From an uncultured Porphyromonadaceae bacterium (GTDB lineage: Bacteria; Bacteroidota; Bacteroidia; Bacteroidales; Coprobacteraceae): a DNA stretch of 49,853 bases. Shown piece by piece: positions 17,151 to 26,123 of the stretch. How positions within the stretch are numbered: position 1 is the first letter of the stretch; every line of letters begins with the position of its first letter. The notes under the pieces are model-generated. The model was not told the DNA's origin, did no database searches, and was given only the letters and a program-made list of their open reading frames with translations. The translations under genes were made by a program, and so were the position numbers. The stretch covers positions 1 through 49,853 of the forward strand of contig URAV01000027.1 in NCBI GenBank assembly GCA_900545915.1, given 5' to 3'.

Positions 17151-18950
17151 TTATAAAGACAATATATATTCTTCCAACTCTTCAATTTCTTTTTCTGAAA
17201 CGCGTGTACGAGGGCCATGCACCTTCAACATATCTTTCATGGTAGCACAACGTCCATCATATAAATATGGGGCAGTTCTCCATATTTCGATCAACGTCGG
17301 AACATCCATCTTTTTCCCGACTTCCGTACCGGTAACCCAATCTATAGGATACAATTTTCCATCCGTAAAATAAGGTCCGGAGTGACAGGATAAACAATCT
17401 TTATCAAAAATCTCTTTTCCTCTGCTCGCTTTTTCAGAAAGACGTCCATTTTGGAGATAGGGACTCGGCAATGGCTTTAAAGAGCGCAGATAAGCATCCA
17501 TATCATCGGCAACCGACGCCGGAGCAACAGCAAAAAGGATATACTTTATTCCGGAACGTACCGCTATTTCGGCATTTGCACGAATTCCGGTCACCATACA
17601 AGGAGGTGTATAGTGTGACAACAACAACGACTTAGTATTTTTAGGATTGCCAAGACCATCATTCAACAAATCCCAATTCAAACCGTCTGAACGGGCATCA
17701 TTCGGATGACAACTCGCACAACTCTGCCACCCTTGAAAACCTAATGTCGCATCATGAAAATACATATTCCCTCTTCCTTCGGCAGAAACAAGCATGTTAT
17801 TGCCCAACTTCCGCTGTACATCAAATACGTCTCTTTTTGCAATATGAATATCTCCTGAAAAATATCCCGCAGCATATAAAGTTTTTCCGTTCATTGCTAT
17901 GGCTCTTATCCCTTTCCCTCCGACAGGCTGATATCGGGCAATACCATAAAGCATTCCGGCATCATTCATCACGTTCTCCCACCCGTTATAAGATGGTGTT
18001 ACCGCTACTCCCTGTTTTGCCTGTGCCAAACGATCATGCAACTTTTCTCTATCTATACGACAAACCTCATGTACTCCCGACAGAGCAACACAAATCTCTT
18101 TATTATCGGGAGAGACCATTACTTGCCAAGGATTGGCAGCCCCTTTCTGGGGAGTATCTAAAAGCACCGTTGCTTCTATTTTCTCATTCTTCAAATCTAC
18201 AACAGTCAACGCATTTGTGTACATCCATCCTCTATCCACCTGATTTGTAGGCAACTGATACCTCGCCAACAAGTGAATTACATAAGCATACGCACCTGTA
18301 ACATCTGTCGTCACAGACTTTACATCGGTCGATCCGTTCGGCAAAAGCAACCTTTTAATAACCTTGTTTCTTTCTGTATCGATAATATCCATTTTAGCAG
18401 CAACCGGAAAGTCCAATGCCGACATTTCAGGCATATTATTCACAACTAAAATACGATTTCCGCCGGCAAAGGAGACTGCCCCGACAGGTTCACGTCCTAC
18501 TTCAACCTTACAAATGAACGAACCTTCATCAAGATCATACTTCCTAATTTCATTATTATAACGTAACGTGACCCAAATAGCTTTACCGAAAGAATCTATC
18601 AACAAAGAAGATGGTGAATAACCGGTATCGAATACCCCCAACACCTTCATATCCCTACCATCTATCTTATATAATTTTCCGGACACTCCATCGGAAGAGA
18701 CCCACAAAGAACCGTCAGACATAACATTTATTGCTGTCACCGGAGCGTTTAGAGTCACTCTCTTTTTTATAGCAAGTGTACGGGAATCGACTTTCAACAA
18801 TTCCGAAGAAAATCTATTGCCGACCCATAAAGTTTTACCATCTGTCGAACAAGCCAAAACATCCGGAGAAACAATATTTCCCGGTGTAGCCCATACTTCG
18901 GATATTCCCCAGAACAACAAGCAAAAATTTATAATCCAAACCCTCATCAT
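17151..18950 (-). CDS. YVTN beta-propeller fused to a di-heme cytochrome c (peroxidase/MauG-like) domain
   Basis: This 599-residue exported protein has a signal peptide (about 1-21, ending EVWA), then a YVTN-type propeller over about 25-400 (blades such as DGKTLWVGNRFSSELLKVD). The C-terminal region (about 400-599) has two heme c attachment sites, C411-A-S-C-H415 and C519-L-S-C-H523. The LNWDLLNDGLGNPKNTKSLL stretch and the RTAPYLYDGR segment resemble cytochrome c peroxidase/MauG-type proteins. It probably carries out electron transfer or oxidation in the periplasm or at the surface. The partner is unknown. Its start overlaps the stop of the upstream 827-residue gene by four bases (ATGA), which points to translational coupling. 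Multi-heme secreted proteins are not usual parts of glycan loci. Confidence 0.8.
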   Translation of the reverse strand: MMRVWIINFCLLFWGISEVWATPGNIVSPDVLACSTDGKTLWVGNRFSSELLKVDSRTLAIKKRVTLNAPVTAINVMSDGSLWVSSDGVSGKLYKIDGRDMKVLGVFDTGYSPSSLLIDSFGKAIWVTLRYNNEIRKYDLDEGSFICKVEVGREPVGAVSFAGGNRILVVNNMPEMSALDFPVAAKMDIIDTERNKVIKRLLLPNGSTDVKSVTTDVTGAYAYVIHLLARYQLPTNQVDRGWMYTNALTVVDLKNEKIEATVLLDTPQKGAANPWQVMVSPDNKEICVALSGVHEVCRIDREKLHDRLAQAKQGVAVTPSYNGWENVMNDAGMLYGIARYQPVGGKGIRAIAMNGKTLYAAGYFSGDIHIAKRDVFDVQRKLGNNMLVSAEGRGNMYFHDATLGFQGWQSCASCHPNDARSDGLNWDLLNDGLGNPKNTKSLLLSHYTPPCMVTGIRANAEIAVRSGIKYILFAVAPASVADDMDAYLRSLKPLPSPYLQNGRLSEKASRGKEIFDKDCLSCHSGPYFTDGKLYPIDWVTGTEVGKKMDVPTLIEIWRTAPYLYDGRCATMKDMLKVHGPRTRVSEKEIEELEEYILSL

Positions 18951-21430
18951 TTTACCATTTTTTCATTTAAAGAACGAATATACTCTCTTATGCTTTCTCT
19001 TTCAGCACTTTTTGCTTGCTCTCTTTTTTTATCATAATAATCATAATAATCTTTTTCCTGCTCAGTCCAATTATTTGCCTGTCGATAATCACTGATAAAC
19101 GGAACTAAAAGATCGATCCACAAAGCGAATACATCTATTTCATCCTGAGAAAGTCGCGTATTTCCATGCCCGGACTTCAACCGTTTCATCAAATTACTCG
19201 TAGCCGATCCTGCCGAATACGGAGGCAATACAGACGGCTCTGAAAGCGCACTGATCCAATTTACTTCAGGGTGATCGGTCTGCCCCTGCCACGAATCATT
19301 ATCCCCTGTCGTTTTACGAGCATGCGTAAGATTTAGATAAGCGTCCGAAAACATTCGTTTAGTTTGATTATCGACAACCTTCAAATCTCCTTTTAAGCTC
19401 ATAGGATGTTTTACCCCGTCATGACAAGAAATACAATGCTTATCTATAATCGGCTGAACTTCATTAATAAATCCGAAATTTCTAATCCCTTTATTATCTA
19501 TCGGCACGATCTTTTGTATTTTTTTATTCATCGCAGCCGAAACCGGATGTTGTGCCGAAGGAACAGAATTTTTATGTTCGTGACATCCTACGCAACTTTG
19601 AATTTCACCCGGTTGTAAAGTTGACCAGCTTCGCATGGTTTGTACGACATATCCGTTTTCATCTAACGCTTGGAAGTAAAGAGGTTTTCGAGAAGGAACT
19701 TCAAAAAATGCCGAACCGTCAGGTTCTACATCCACCTCCCCTAAGACTTTTTTCAAGTCCCAGCTCGCATTACCGACTCCCACCGGAGAAGAGGCATGAC
19801 CTCCTCCGCCCTTTCCATGCCCATACGCACTGCCTACTCCGGCCGCCCGATATTCCAGTTCTACAATCCGCAATTTCTTAACCGTACCCGGAGTTACTCC
19901 CTTCATGCTACGTCCCTCATAGATATTCTGTAAATAATACGTCCCCGTGTTTTTTGTATAATCGACCATATTCACTCGTTGGAAAGGACGTTTACGAGGA
20001 GAAACCAATACCGGCTGATTACAAGATATTTTAGAGTCAGCTACCAAAAGTTCCCTTTCTCCATCGATATTCATCCAATAAATAGCAAATTCTATGGGAG
20101 TACCGATATGATATCCTAATGGAGTATAAGAAATCAAAAAGTCAGTCTGATTTAAAGCAAAAGGATGCTGAAATTGTTCACCTTCTTGTCCATACCCATC
20201 CACACGCACAGCTTCCGGTTTTCGTACAGGAGCAACGAACATCACACCTTCATTTTCATCCCGTCCGGCTTCAGGATCGATAATAGCAAGTTTTCCGTGC
20301 TGAGGATTGTGATGTCCCATAAGCACAGCCATCACCTTGCGACTTCCCGGTATAGCACAAGGCTGTGTTATGGTAGTCGGGAACCAACTGTTTCCACCGT
20401 AATATTCAGCCTGTCCCGTACCATCGGTATTCATCTGAAACAACGGTTGCGGAAAAATCTGTCCTCGATCATTATAATCCCAACGGGTATATACCACTCT
20501 ACCGTCTTCTAAAAGAACCGGATGTAAGGTATGAACCTGATCGAATCCTATCTGACGCATATATTTTCCGTTCCGGTCACAAATAAAAAGATTGCTCACT
20601 TCTGTAAACCAACAATCGACAGAAGTTCCACAACGAGTCGAATTAAATAAAATATTATCATCAGGGAGATATATGCCTTCAATATCAGCAAATCCTATTC
20701 CGGACGTTACTTGCTTAATTTCCCGAGTATCAAGATTCATTTCATACAAATGAAAATCATCTTTTTTAGAAGACTTTTTTAATGAGTATAAAATATGTTT
20801 CCCATCAAAATGAACTTCCGGATCACGAAAAACTCCTTCAGGAGCTTTTCCCAAAAGTTCTTGTTCTCCCCAAATTCCTTTCATGCGCAATAAAGACAAT
20901 TCGCTGTCCGGAATAAAACATTTTTCACCTCTGGCATCGGACAACCCCTCTGTATAAGCATAATAAGACGGACGTAATATATGAAATTTAGTAAAAACAA
21001 TCTCCGGCTTATTTTTCAAGAATACCTGCAGCCTCTTTTCCCTCCGTTCCACACAGGCATCGACATAAAGAGATATAGCCTTCGACAAAGAAGAGAAATT
21101 ATCTTTTACCGGATAAGAAATTCCTAATTTCAGTAACCGTAATTTCACTTGCGAAGCCATATCACCGTCAAACCAATCTATTTTTTCCCCATCTTGCAAC
21201 CACCAATCATATCCCACCGGATATTCTTTCATTAAACTTCTGTGAAAATTTTTCTTCATCCGATCAATCTCTTGCTCAGATGATTTTCCGTTCAAACCCT
21301 TTATTTGTGCAAACGCATCTTGCAAGCCGACGCTAAAACGATCTGTAAATTCGGGGTATGATTCTGCAAAAAGCCGAGTTCCCAACAACCAAATACAAAT
21401 ACATAGTAGGTATATTCTCATATTATACAT
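18947..21430 (-). CDS. Hydrazine synthase alpha-like (HZS_alpha) propeller protein with two heme c sites
   Basis: An 827-residue exported protein with signal peptide (1-22). A second ATG at codon 4 is an equally possible start. A helical N-terminal region (25-150) is followed by TolB/WD40-like blades: GKHILYSLKKSSKKDDFHLYE (from about 210), LLEDGRVVYTRWDYNDRGQ and VMAVLMGHHNPQHGKLAIID (through about 480). The VEPDGSAFFEVPSRKPLYFQ and SWSTLQPGEIQSCVGCHE stretches (568-618) match the hydrazine-synthase-alpha-like family. Heme c sites are C613-V-G-C-H617 and C666-I-S-C-H670. True hydrazine synthase belongs to anammox bacteria. Bacteroidetes homologues have no known activity, so no function is claimed. 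It is first in the three-gene cytochrome operon; divergent GH95/CE8 genes lie across a 418-bp gap. Confidence 0.8.
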   Translation of the reverse strand: MYNMRIYLLCICIWLLGTRLFAESYPEFTDRFSVGLQDAFAQIKGLNGKSSEQEIDRMKKNFHRSLMKEYPVGYDWWLQDGEKIDWFDGDMASQVKLRLLKLGISYPVKDNFSSLSKAISLYVDACVERREKRLQVFLKNKPEIVFTKFHILRPSYYAYTEGLSDARGEKCFIPDSELSLLRMKGIWGEQELLGKAPEGVFRDPEVHFDGKHILYSLKKSSKKDDFHLYEMNLDTREIKQVTSGIGFADIEGIYLPDDNILFNSTRCGTSVDCWFTEVSNLFICDRNGKYMRQIGFDQVHTLHPVLLEDGRVVYTRWDYNDRGQIFPQPLFQMNTDGTGQAEYYGGNSWFPTTITQPCAIPGSRKVMAVLMGHHNPQHGKLAIIDPEAGRDENEGVMFVAPVRKPEAVRVDGYGQEGEQFQHPFALNQTDFLISYTPLGYHIGTPIEFAIYWMNIDGERELLVADSKISCNQPVLVSPRKRPFQRVNMVDYTKNTGTYYLQNIYEGRSMKGVTPGTVKKLRIVELEYRAAGVGSAYGHGKGGGGHASSPVGVGNASWDLKKVLGEVDVEPDGSAFFEVPSRKPLYFQALDENGYVVQTMRSWSTLQPGEIQSCVGCHEHKNSVPSAQHPVSAAMNKKIQKIVPIDNKGIRNFGFINEVQPIIDKHCISCHDGVKHPMSLKGDLKVVDNQTKRMFSDAYLNLTHARKTTGDNDSWQGQTDHPEVNWISALSEPSVLPPYSAGSATSNLMKRLKSGHGNTRLSQDEIDVFALWIDLLVPFISDYRQANNWTEQEKDYYDYYDKKREQAKSAERESIREYIRSLNEKMVK

Positions 21431-21848
21431 ATTGTGTGTGTTTTCCTATATGCCAAAAATAGGTAAAAAGTATAAACTAATCATGATGAATTCAGAATAA
21501 AAAAGAAATTTCGTGTATTTTTTACAACAAAATAGCATTTCTCATTTTCCAATTTCTTAAAAAAGCTTTCAATACCACTAAGAACTTGACATGACGATAT
21601 TTCCCTATCGGAAAATTTAGACAGGCCATAACAAAAAAAACACATTAAAAATACCTTTTAACAGAGACATCAATAAAATAACGATACTTCAAGCTATCAA
21701 ATTTTCCACATCAAGAACTATTTCAAAAAAAATAAATTTATTATCGATACACAAATTTACCCTCTTTTCCGTACATTTTTACCTACCTGTTTCCACCCTG
21801 CATTCGTATGTTTGTTATCAAAATTTTAACTACTAAATTTAATATCGA
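21431..21848. other. 418-bp intergenic region between divergent operons
   Basis: No gene is seen. Contents: a small hairpin ATTTCC-CTATC-GGAAAT (about 21598-21614); a solo copy, in reverse orientation, of the repeat-end motif GGCCTGTCTAAATTTT (21612-21627); and a TATGTTTG box (21807-21814) matching the Bacteroidetes -7 pattern TAnnTTTG, 34 nt before the GH95 start. No -33 TTTG and no TAAGTGTTTT element is seen, so the GH95 unit is probably not part of the upstream ECF regulon. Confidence 0.5.
21807..21814 (+). promoter_or_regulatory. Candidate -7 box for the GH95 unit
   Basis: TATGTTTG fits TAnnTTTG and ends 34 nt before the start codon at 21849. The -33 element is not recognisable. Confidence 0.35.
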
Positions 21849-24800
21849 ATGACAATGAACAAACATTTATTGCTGATTATCCTGTCATTTATTACATGGA
21901 TAACATCTGTAAAAGCAGAAGATCTGAAACTCTGGTATGATCGCCCCGCCGATTATTGGGTGGAAGCCCTTCCGTTAGGAAACGGAAGATTGGCCGCCAT
22001 GGTATATGGTACAATTCTACAAGACACGATTCAGATCAATGAAGATACTTATTGGTCAGGAAGTCCGTATAACAATGCAAATCCCAATGCGAAAACACAC
22101 TTAAATCAAATTCGAGAATATATCAATGACGGAGAATATGCCGAAGCACAAAAAGTAGCACTGGCAAACATTATTGCAGACCGCAATATTACCGGGCACG
22201 GCATGATTTATGAATCTATCGGTAACCTGTTATTAGATTTTCCGGAAAGCCATAAAACACCAACAAATTATTATCGAGAGTTAGACCTTTCCAATGCAAT
22301 AGCGAAAGTAACTTACACAGTTGACGGAGTAGATTATACACGCGAAGTATTTACATCATTTACCGACGATTTGATTATCATCAAAATTTCCGCATCAAAA
22401 CAAGGAATGGTCAATTTTAACACATCTTTTGTAGGCCCGTTGAAAAGCAACCGAGTCAAAGCATCTACGGAAATCGTCAGTGGAACAAATAATACGATAA
22501 GAGTAAAAAATACACCCGGCAAAACTGCTGAAGAAAACATTCCCAATCTTTTAAGACCGACAACCTATATTAGGGTAGTGGCAGAGGGAGGAACTCAATC
22601 GGCAGACAGCAGTAATAAAATACTAAAAGTCTCTGATGCCGACATCGCTTACATATATATATCATCAGCTACAAACTTTATAAATTATAAAGACATAAGT
22701 GGAGACAGCGATGCAAAAGCTCTTTCCTATTTAAACAAGTTCGACAAAGATTATGAGCAAGCAAAGAATGATCATATCACCCGATATCAAGAGCAATTCG
22801 GACGAGTTTCTCTTGACCTCGGAAGCAATAGTATTCAAGAAAAGAAACCGACAGATAAACGTATCGAGGAATTCTCCAACACAAATGACCCGTCATTAGC
22901 ATCTCTCTATTTTCAGTTCGGACGTTACTTATTGATATCCAGCTCTCAGCCGGGATCACAACCGGCTAATTTGCAAGGTATATGGAATCCGAATGCAGGA
23001 CAATATCCTGCATGGGACAGCAAATATACGACAAATATAAATGTGGAAATGAACTATTGGCCTGCAGAAGTAACCAATTTGAGCGAATGCCACCAACCGT
23101 TTCTTGAAATGGTGAAAGATGTAAGCGTCACCGGACAAGAATCTGCAGAAACGATGTATGGTTGCAGGGGATGGACACTTCATCACAATACCGACTTGTG
23201 GCGCTCCACAGGCGCAGTCGATAAAAGTGCCTGCGGAATATGGCCGACATGTAATGCATGGTTCTGTTCTCATCTTTGGGAACATTACTTGTTTACCGGA
23301 GATAAAGAATTTTTATCCGAAGTTTATCCTATTCTTAAAAGCGCCTGCGAATTTTATCAAGATTTCCTTATTACCGATCCGAAAACAAGATATAAGGTTG
23401 TCTCTCCATCAAACTCTCCGGAAAATCATCCGGGACTGTTTTCTTATGTCGATGACAGTGGAAACAAACAGAATGTCGCACTTTTCAGTGGAGTTACAAT
23501 GGATAATCAAATGGTTTTCGACTTACTTAAAAATACGATCGATGCAGCCGAAATTCTCGGTAAAGACGCCGACTTCGCAGCAGATCTGAAAAAGTTGAAA
23601 GATCAACTGCCCCCTATGCACGTCGGAAAATACGGACAACTACAAGAATGGCTTGAAGACTGGGACAGAGAAACTTCCGGACACCGTCATGTATCCCATT
23701 TATGGGGAATGTTTCCCGGTAACCAAATTTCGCCATATACCAATCCTCAACTGTTTCAAGCAGCAAAAAAATCTTTAGAAGGAAGAGGCGATGCAAGCAG
23801 AGGATGGTCTATGGGCTGGAAAGTATGTCTATGGGCGAGACTCCTCGATGGAAATCATGCATATAAATTGATACAAAATCAATTAAAACTGAAAGACCCT
23901 AATGCGACAATTGATGACCCCGACGGTGGTACTTATGCAAATATGTTCGATGCACATCCACCTTTCCAGATTGACGGAAATTTCGGATGTTGTGCAGGTA
24001 TTGCCGAAATGTTGTTGCAAAGCCATGACGGGACAGTGCATCTATTACCTGCCCTACCCGACGCATGGTCTGAAGGAAACATAAAAGGATTAAAAGCTCG
24101 TGGAGGTTTTGAAATCGTCGATATGCAATGGAAATGGGGAGAAATTGTTTCGGTAACGATAAAATCCAATATCGGAGGAAATTTGCGCATCCGTACGGCA
24201 ACCCCATTAAAAGCTAACGGAAATTTCACATTAAGTGTTGCCACAGGAAACAACAGCAACCCGTTAAATTCTGTTTACGAAATTCCCGACCCAATTATCA
24301 AAGACGAATCTAAAATTCCGGAATTAGTATTACAAGAAACAACAGTATACGATCTTCAGACAGAAGCCGGGCAATCTTATACATTAATTCCTGTCAGCAA
24401 CATCTATGAATGGACAGGATCTTCATCTTCGACCTGGAATGAAGCAAATAACTGGAATCCGGCAGGAGTTCCCGGAGATAAAGATTTAGGCATCGTCAAC
24501 AGTGGAGAAATCGATATTAACGGAAATTCTTTTGCCGGGAGTATCAGCTTACACGAAAATTCCGTTGCCAACATATCCAAAACATCAGAATTAAAAGGCA
24601 ACTTATCTTTTGAAGGCGGTTCTGTAAAGAATGATCAAAACGGAGTTATTTTCACTGCCGGAAGTGCATCTATCGAAAACAACACGAATTTTCAAATAAC
24701 AGGTACTTTAATACTTGCAACTTCGATTTCAGGAGAAGGCTCTATCGATAAAGAAGGTTCAGGAACACTAACCATACAAGGCGACAACAGTAACTTCAGC

Positions 24801-26057
24801 GGAGATCTGAATATCAATGACGGTGAATTAGCTGTTTCGGGTATGAATGCAGCAGGAACAGGAAACATCAAAATCGAGAATTCTGCCAAACTGACTGTAA
24901 AATCTGACGATTGTCTTTTTCATAAAACTAAAATAGAGGTAGCAGAAGGAGGAAAAATCAACCTCAGCGCAAACATTTCTTTAAGTGAAGTCTACACAAA
25001 TAACAATCTGCTCGCCGAAGGGAAATATACAGCGTCATCGCTACCTGCATATTTGGAAGGAAACGGAACGTTGACAATCACACATCCTCAATATCCGTTT
25101 ATATGGACTCCTAAAGATAATAAAAAATGGAATGTGGCGGCCAATTATACTCCCGCCATATTACCCACAGAAGGAGACACCGTAATCGTTGAATCGGAAA
25201 TGGAAGCTGAAACGGCAAGTTTTCCGGTAATAATCTATCTGAACAGTGCCAATATCAGGCTAAGAAAAGATACTGAAATCAAAGAATTATATATGGCAGG
25301 CGGCACTAAACTTAATTACGCAACCAGTGGAAGCGGTTTCTCTCTGAATGCTCCGATCCATATTAACGGAGAAATAAATCTACAATTAAGTGGAGGTGAG
25401 ATAAATGCAATGACTTTTCCCGGAAACATCGATGGAAAATCTACCGTAACGATAGATAACAGCTCGAACAGCATAACTGAAGCCAGTATTGTTTTAAAAG
25501 GAAATAACTCGGAATTTTCCGGAATATGGAATATCACGAACAGTCCGCGTACCGAAGGTTCTTCTATCAATATATCAGGGGAAGGAGCAAATGCTTTCGG
25601 CGCTTCAGAAATACAAGTAGGTACAGGAAACAAGGTTATATTTAAACACGCAGACGCGGCAGGAGAATCGACGACATTATCCCTTCTTTCAGGAGGTAAA
25701 GCTGTTATGAACACAAACGGCATAGTAGGTAAATTGATTTTAAACGATACGGAATATACAGAAGGAACATTCGATGCAAATTCTCACTCTGAATTTTTCG
25801 AAGGTAATGGGACACTGACTGTAAAAGGAAATACCTCCAGTATTAAAGAAGAAATCGCCCAAAGCGGAAATCAGGCCAATTACCGCAACGGCATTCTATC
25901 ACTGCAATATCCTTGCGAAAATTTATGTATTTCAGACATGCAGGGAAGAATTCTTCTTGATAAAATCTACGGACAGCAATTTTCGATAAAGCTGAATAAC
26001 GGTATATATCTTATAAAAGCCGACAGTCAGATCATCAAACTAATCGTAAAAGAATAA
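21849..26057 (+). CDS. GH95 alpha-L-fucosidase (or alpha-L-galactosidase) fused to beta-helix repeats, T9SS-exported
   Basis: GH95 inverting enzymes remove terminal alpha-1,2-L-fucose; some remove L-galactose. Signal peptide about 1-23, then the family start LKLWYDRPADYWVEALPLGNGRL. Active-site stretches visible are NINVEMNYWPAEV (396-408, the conserved Asn pair), LQEWLEDW (598-605, acid E600 by family comparison) and FQIDGNFGCCAGIAEMLLQS (706-725, D709). The catalytic part ends near residue 855. About 855-1320 are low-complexity beta-helix repeats of the autotransporter passenger type (for example GSGTLTIQGDNSNFSGDLNI, LEGNGTLTI, FEGNGTLTV). The last roughly 75 residues form a T9SS-like sorting tail ending KLIVKE. 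The usual family length is near 800, so some 500 residues are added. It is first in a unit with the CE8 gene. Confidence 0.92.
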   Translation: MTMNKHLLLIILSFITWITSVKAEDLKLWYDRPADYWVEALPLGNGRLAAMVYGTILQDTIQINEDTYWSGSPYNNANPNAKTHLNQIREYINDGEYAEAQKVALANIIADRNITGHGMIYESIGNLLLDFPESHKTPTNYYRELDLSNAIAKVTYTVDGVDYTREVFTSFTDDLIIIKISASKQGMVNFNTSFVGPLKSNRVKASTEIVSGTNNTIRVKNTPGKTAEENIPNLLRPTTYIRVVAEGGTQSADSSNKILKVSDADIAYIYISSATNFINYKDISGDSDAKALSYLNKFDKDYEQAKNDHITRYQEQFGRVSLDLGSNSIQEKKPTDKRIEEFSNTNDPSLASLYFQFGRYLLISSSQPGSQPANLQGIWNPNAGQYPAWDSKYTTNINVEMNYWPAEVTNLSECHQPFLEMVKDVSVTGQESAETMYGCRGWTLHHNTDLWRSTGAVDKSACGIWPTCNAWFCSHLWEHYLFTGDKEFLSEVYPILKSACEFYQDFLITDPKTRYKVVSPSNSPENHPGLFSYVDDSGNKQNVALFSGVTMDNQMVFDLLKNTIDAAEILGKDADFAADLKKLKDQLPPMHVGKYGQLQEWLEDWDRETSGHRHVSHLWGMFPGNQISPYTNPQLFQAAKKSLEGRGDASRGWSMGWKVCLWARLLDGNHAYKLIQNQLKLKDPNATIDDPDGGTYANMFDAHPPFQIDGNFGCCAGIAEMLLQSHDGTVHLLPALPDAWSEGNIKGLKARGGFEIVDMQWKWGEIVSVTIKSNIGGNLRIRTATPLKANGNFTLSVATGNNSNPLNSVYEIPDPIIKDESKIPELVLQETTVYDLQTEAGQSYTLIPVSNIYEWTGSSSSTWNEANNWNPAGVPGDKDLGIVNSGEIDINGNSFAGSISLHENSVANISKTSELKGNLSFEGGSVKNDQNGVIFTAGSASIENNTNFQITGTLILATSISGEGSIDKEGSGTLTIQGDNSNFSGDLNINDGELAVSGMNAAGTGNIKIENSAKLTVKSDDCLFHKTKIEVAEGGKINLSANISLSEVYTNNNLLAEGKYTASSLPAYLEGNGTLTITHPQYPFIWTPKDNKKWNVAANYTPAILPTEGDTVIVESEMEAETASFPVIIYLNSANIRLRKDTEIKELYMAGGTKLNYATSGSGFSLNAPIHINGEINLQLSGGEINAMTFPGNIDGKSTVTIDNSSNSITEASIVLKGNNSEFSGIWNITNSPRTEGSSINISGEGANAFGASEIQVGTGNKVIFKHADAAGESTTLSLLSGGKAVMNTNGIVGKLILNDTEYTEGTFDANSHSEFFEGNGTLTVKGNTSSIKEEIAQSGNQANYRNGILSLQYPCENLCISDMQGRILLDKIYGQQFSIKLNNGIYLIKADSQIIKLIVKE

Positions 26058-26063
26058 CACTTT

Positions 26064-26093
26064 GAGGTTGTGTCAAAACTCTGGCACAACCTC
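26064..26093. terminator. Hairpin between the GH95 and CE8 genes
   Basis: GAGGTTGTG (26064-26072) pairs with CACAACCTC (26085-26093). No U tract follows, only TTATC. It may be a weak terminator or an RNA-processing/attenuation hairpin between two genes of one unit. Confidence 0.5.
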
Positions 26094-26123
26094 TTATCAT
26101 CATTAACTTTAAAATTTTACTAT

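Noticed and set aside
17744..18250. 168-codon plus-strand frame inside the di-heme cytochrome gene
   Set aside because: Fully antisense to the YVTN propeller coding sequence; no signal, domain or promoter of its own.
26070..26123. Upstream ATG for the CE8 protein
   Set aside because: It starts within a hairpin, and its 18 extra residues would precede an otherwise good signal peptide beginning at 26124.
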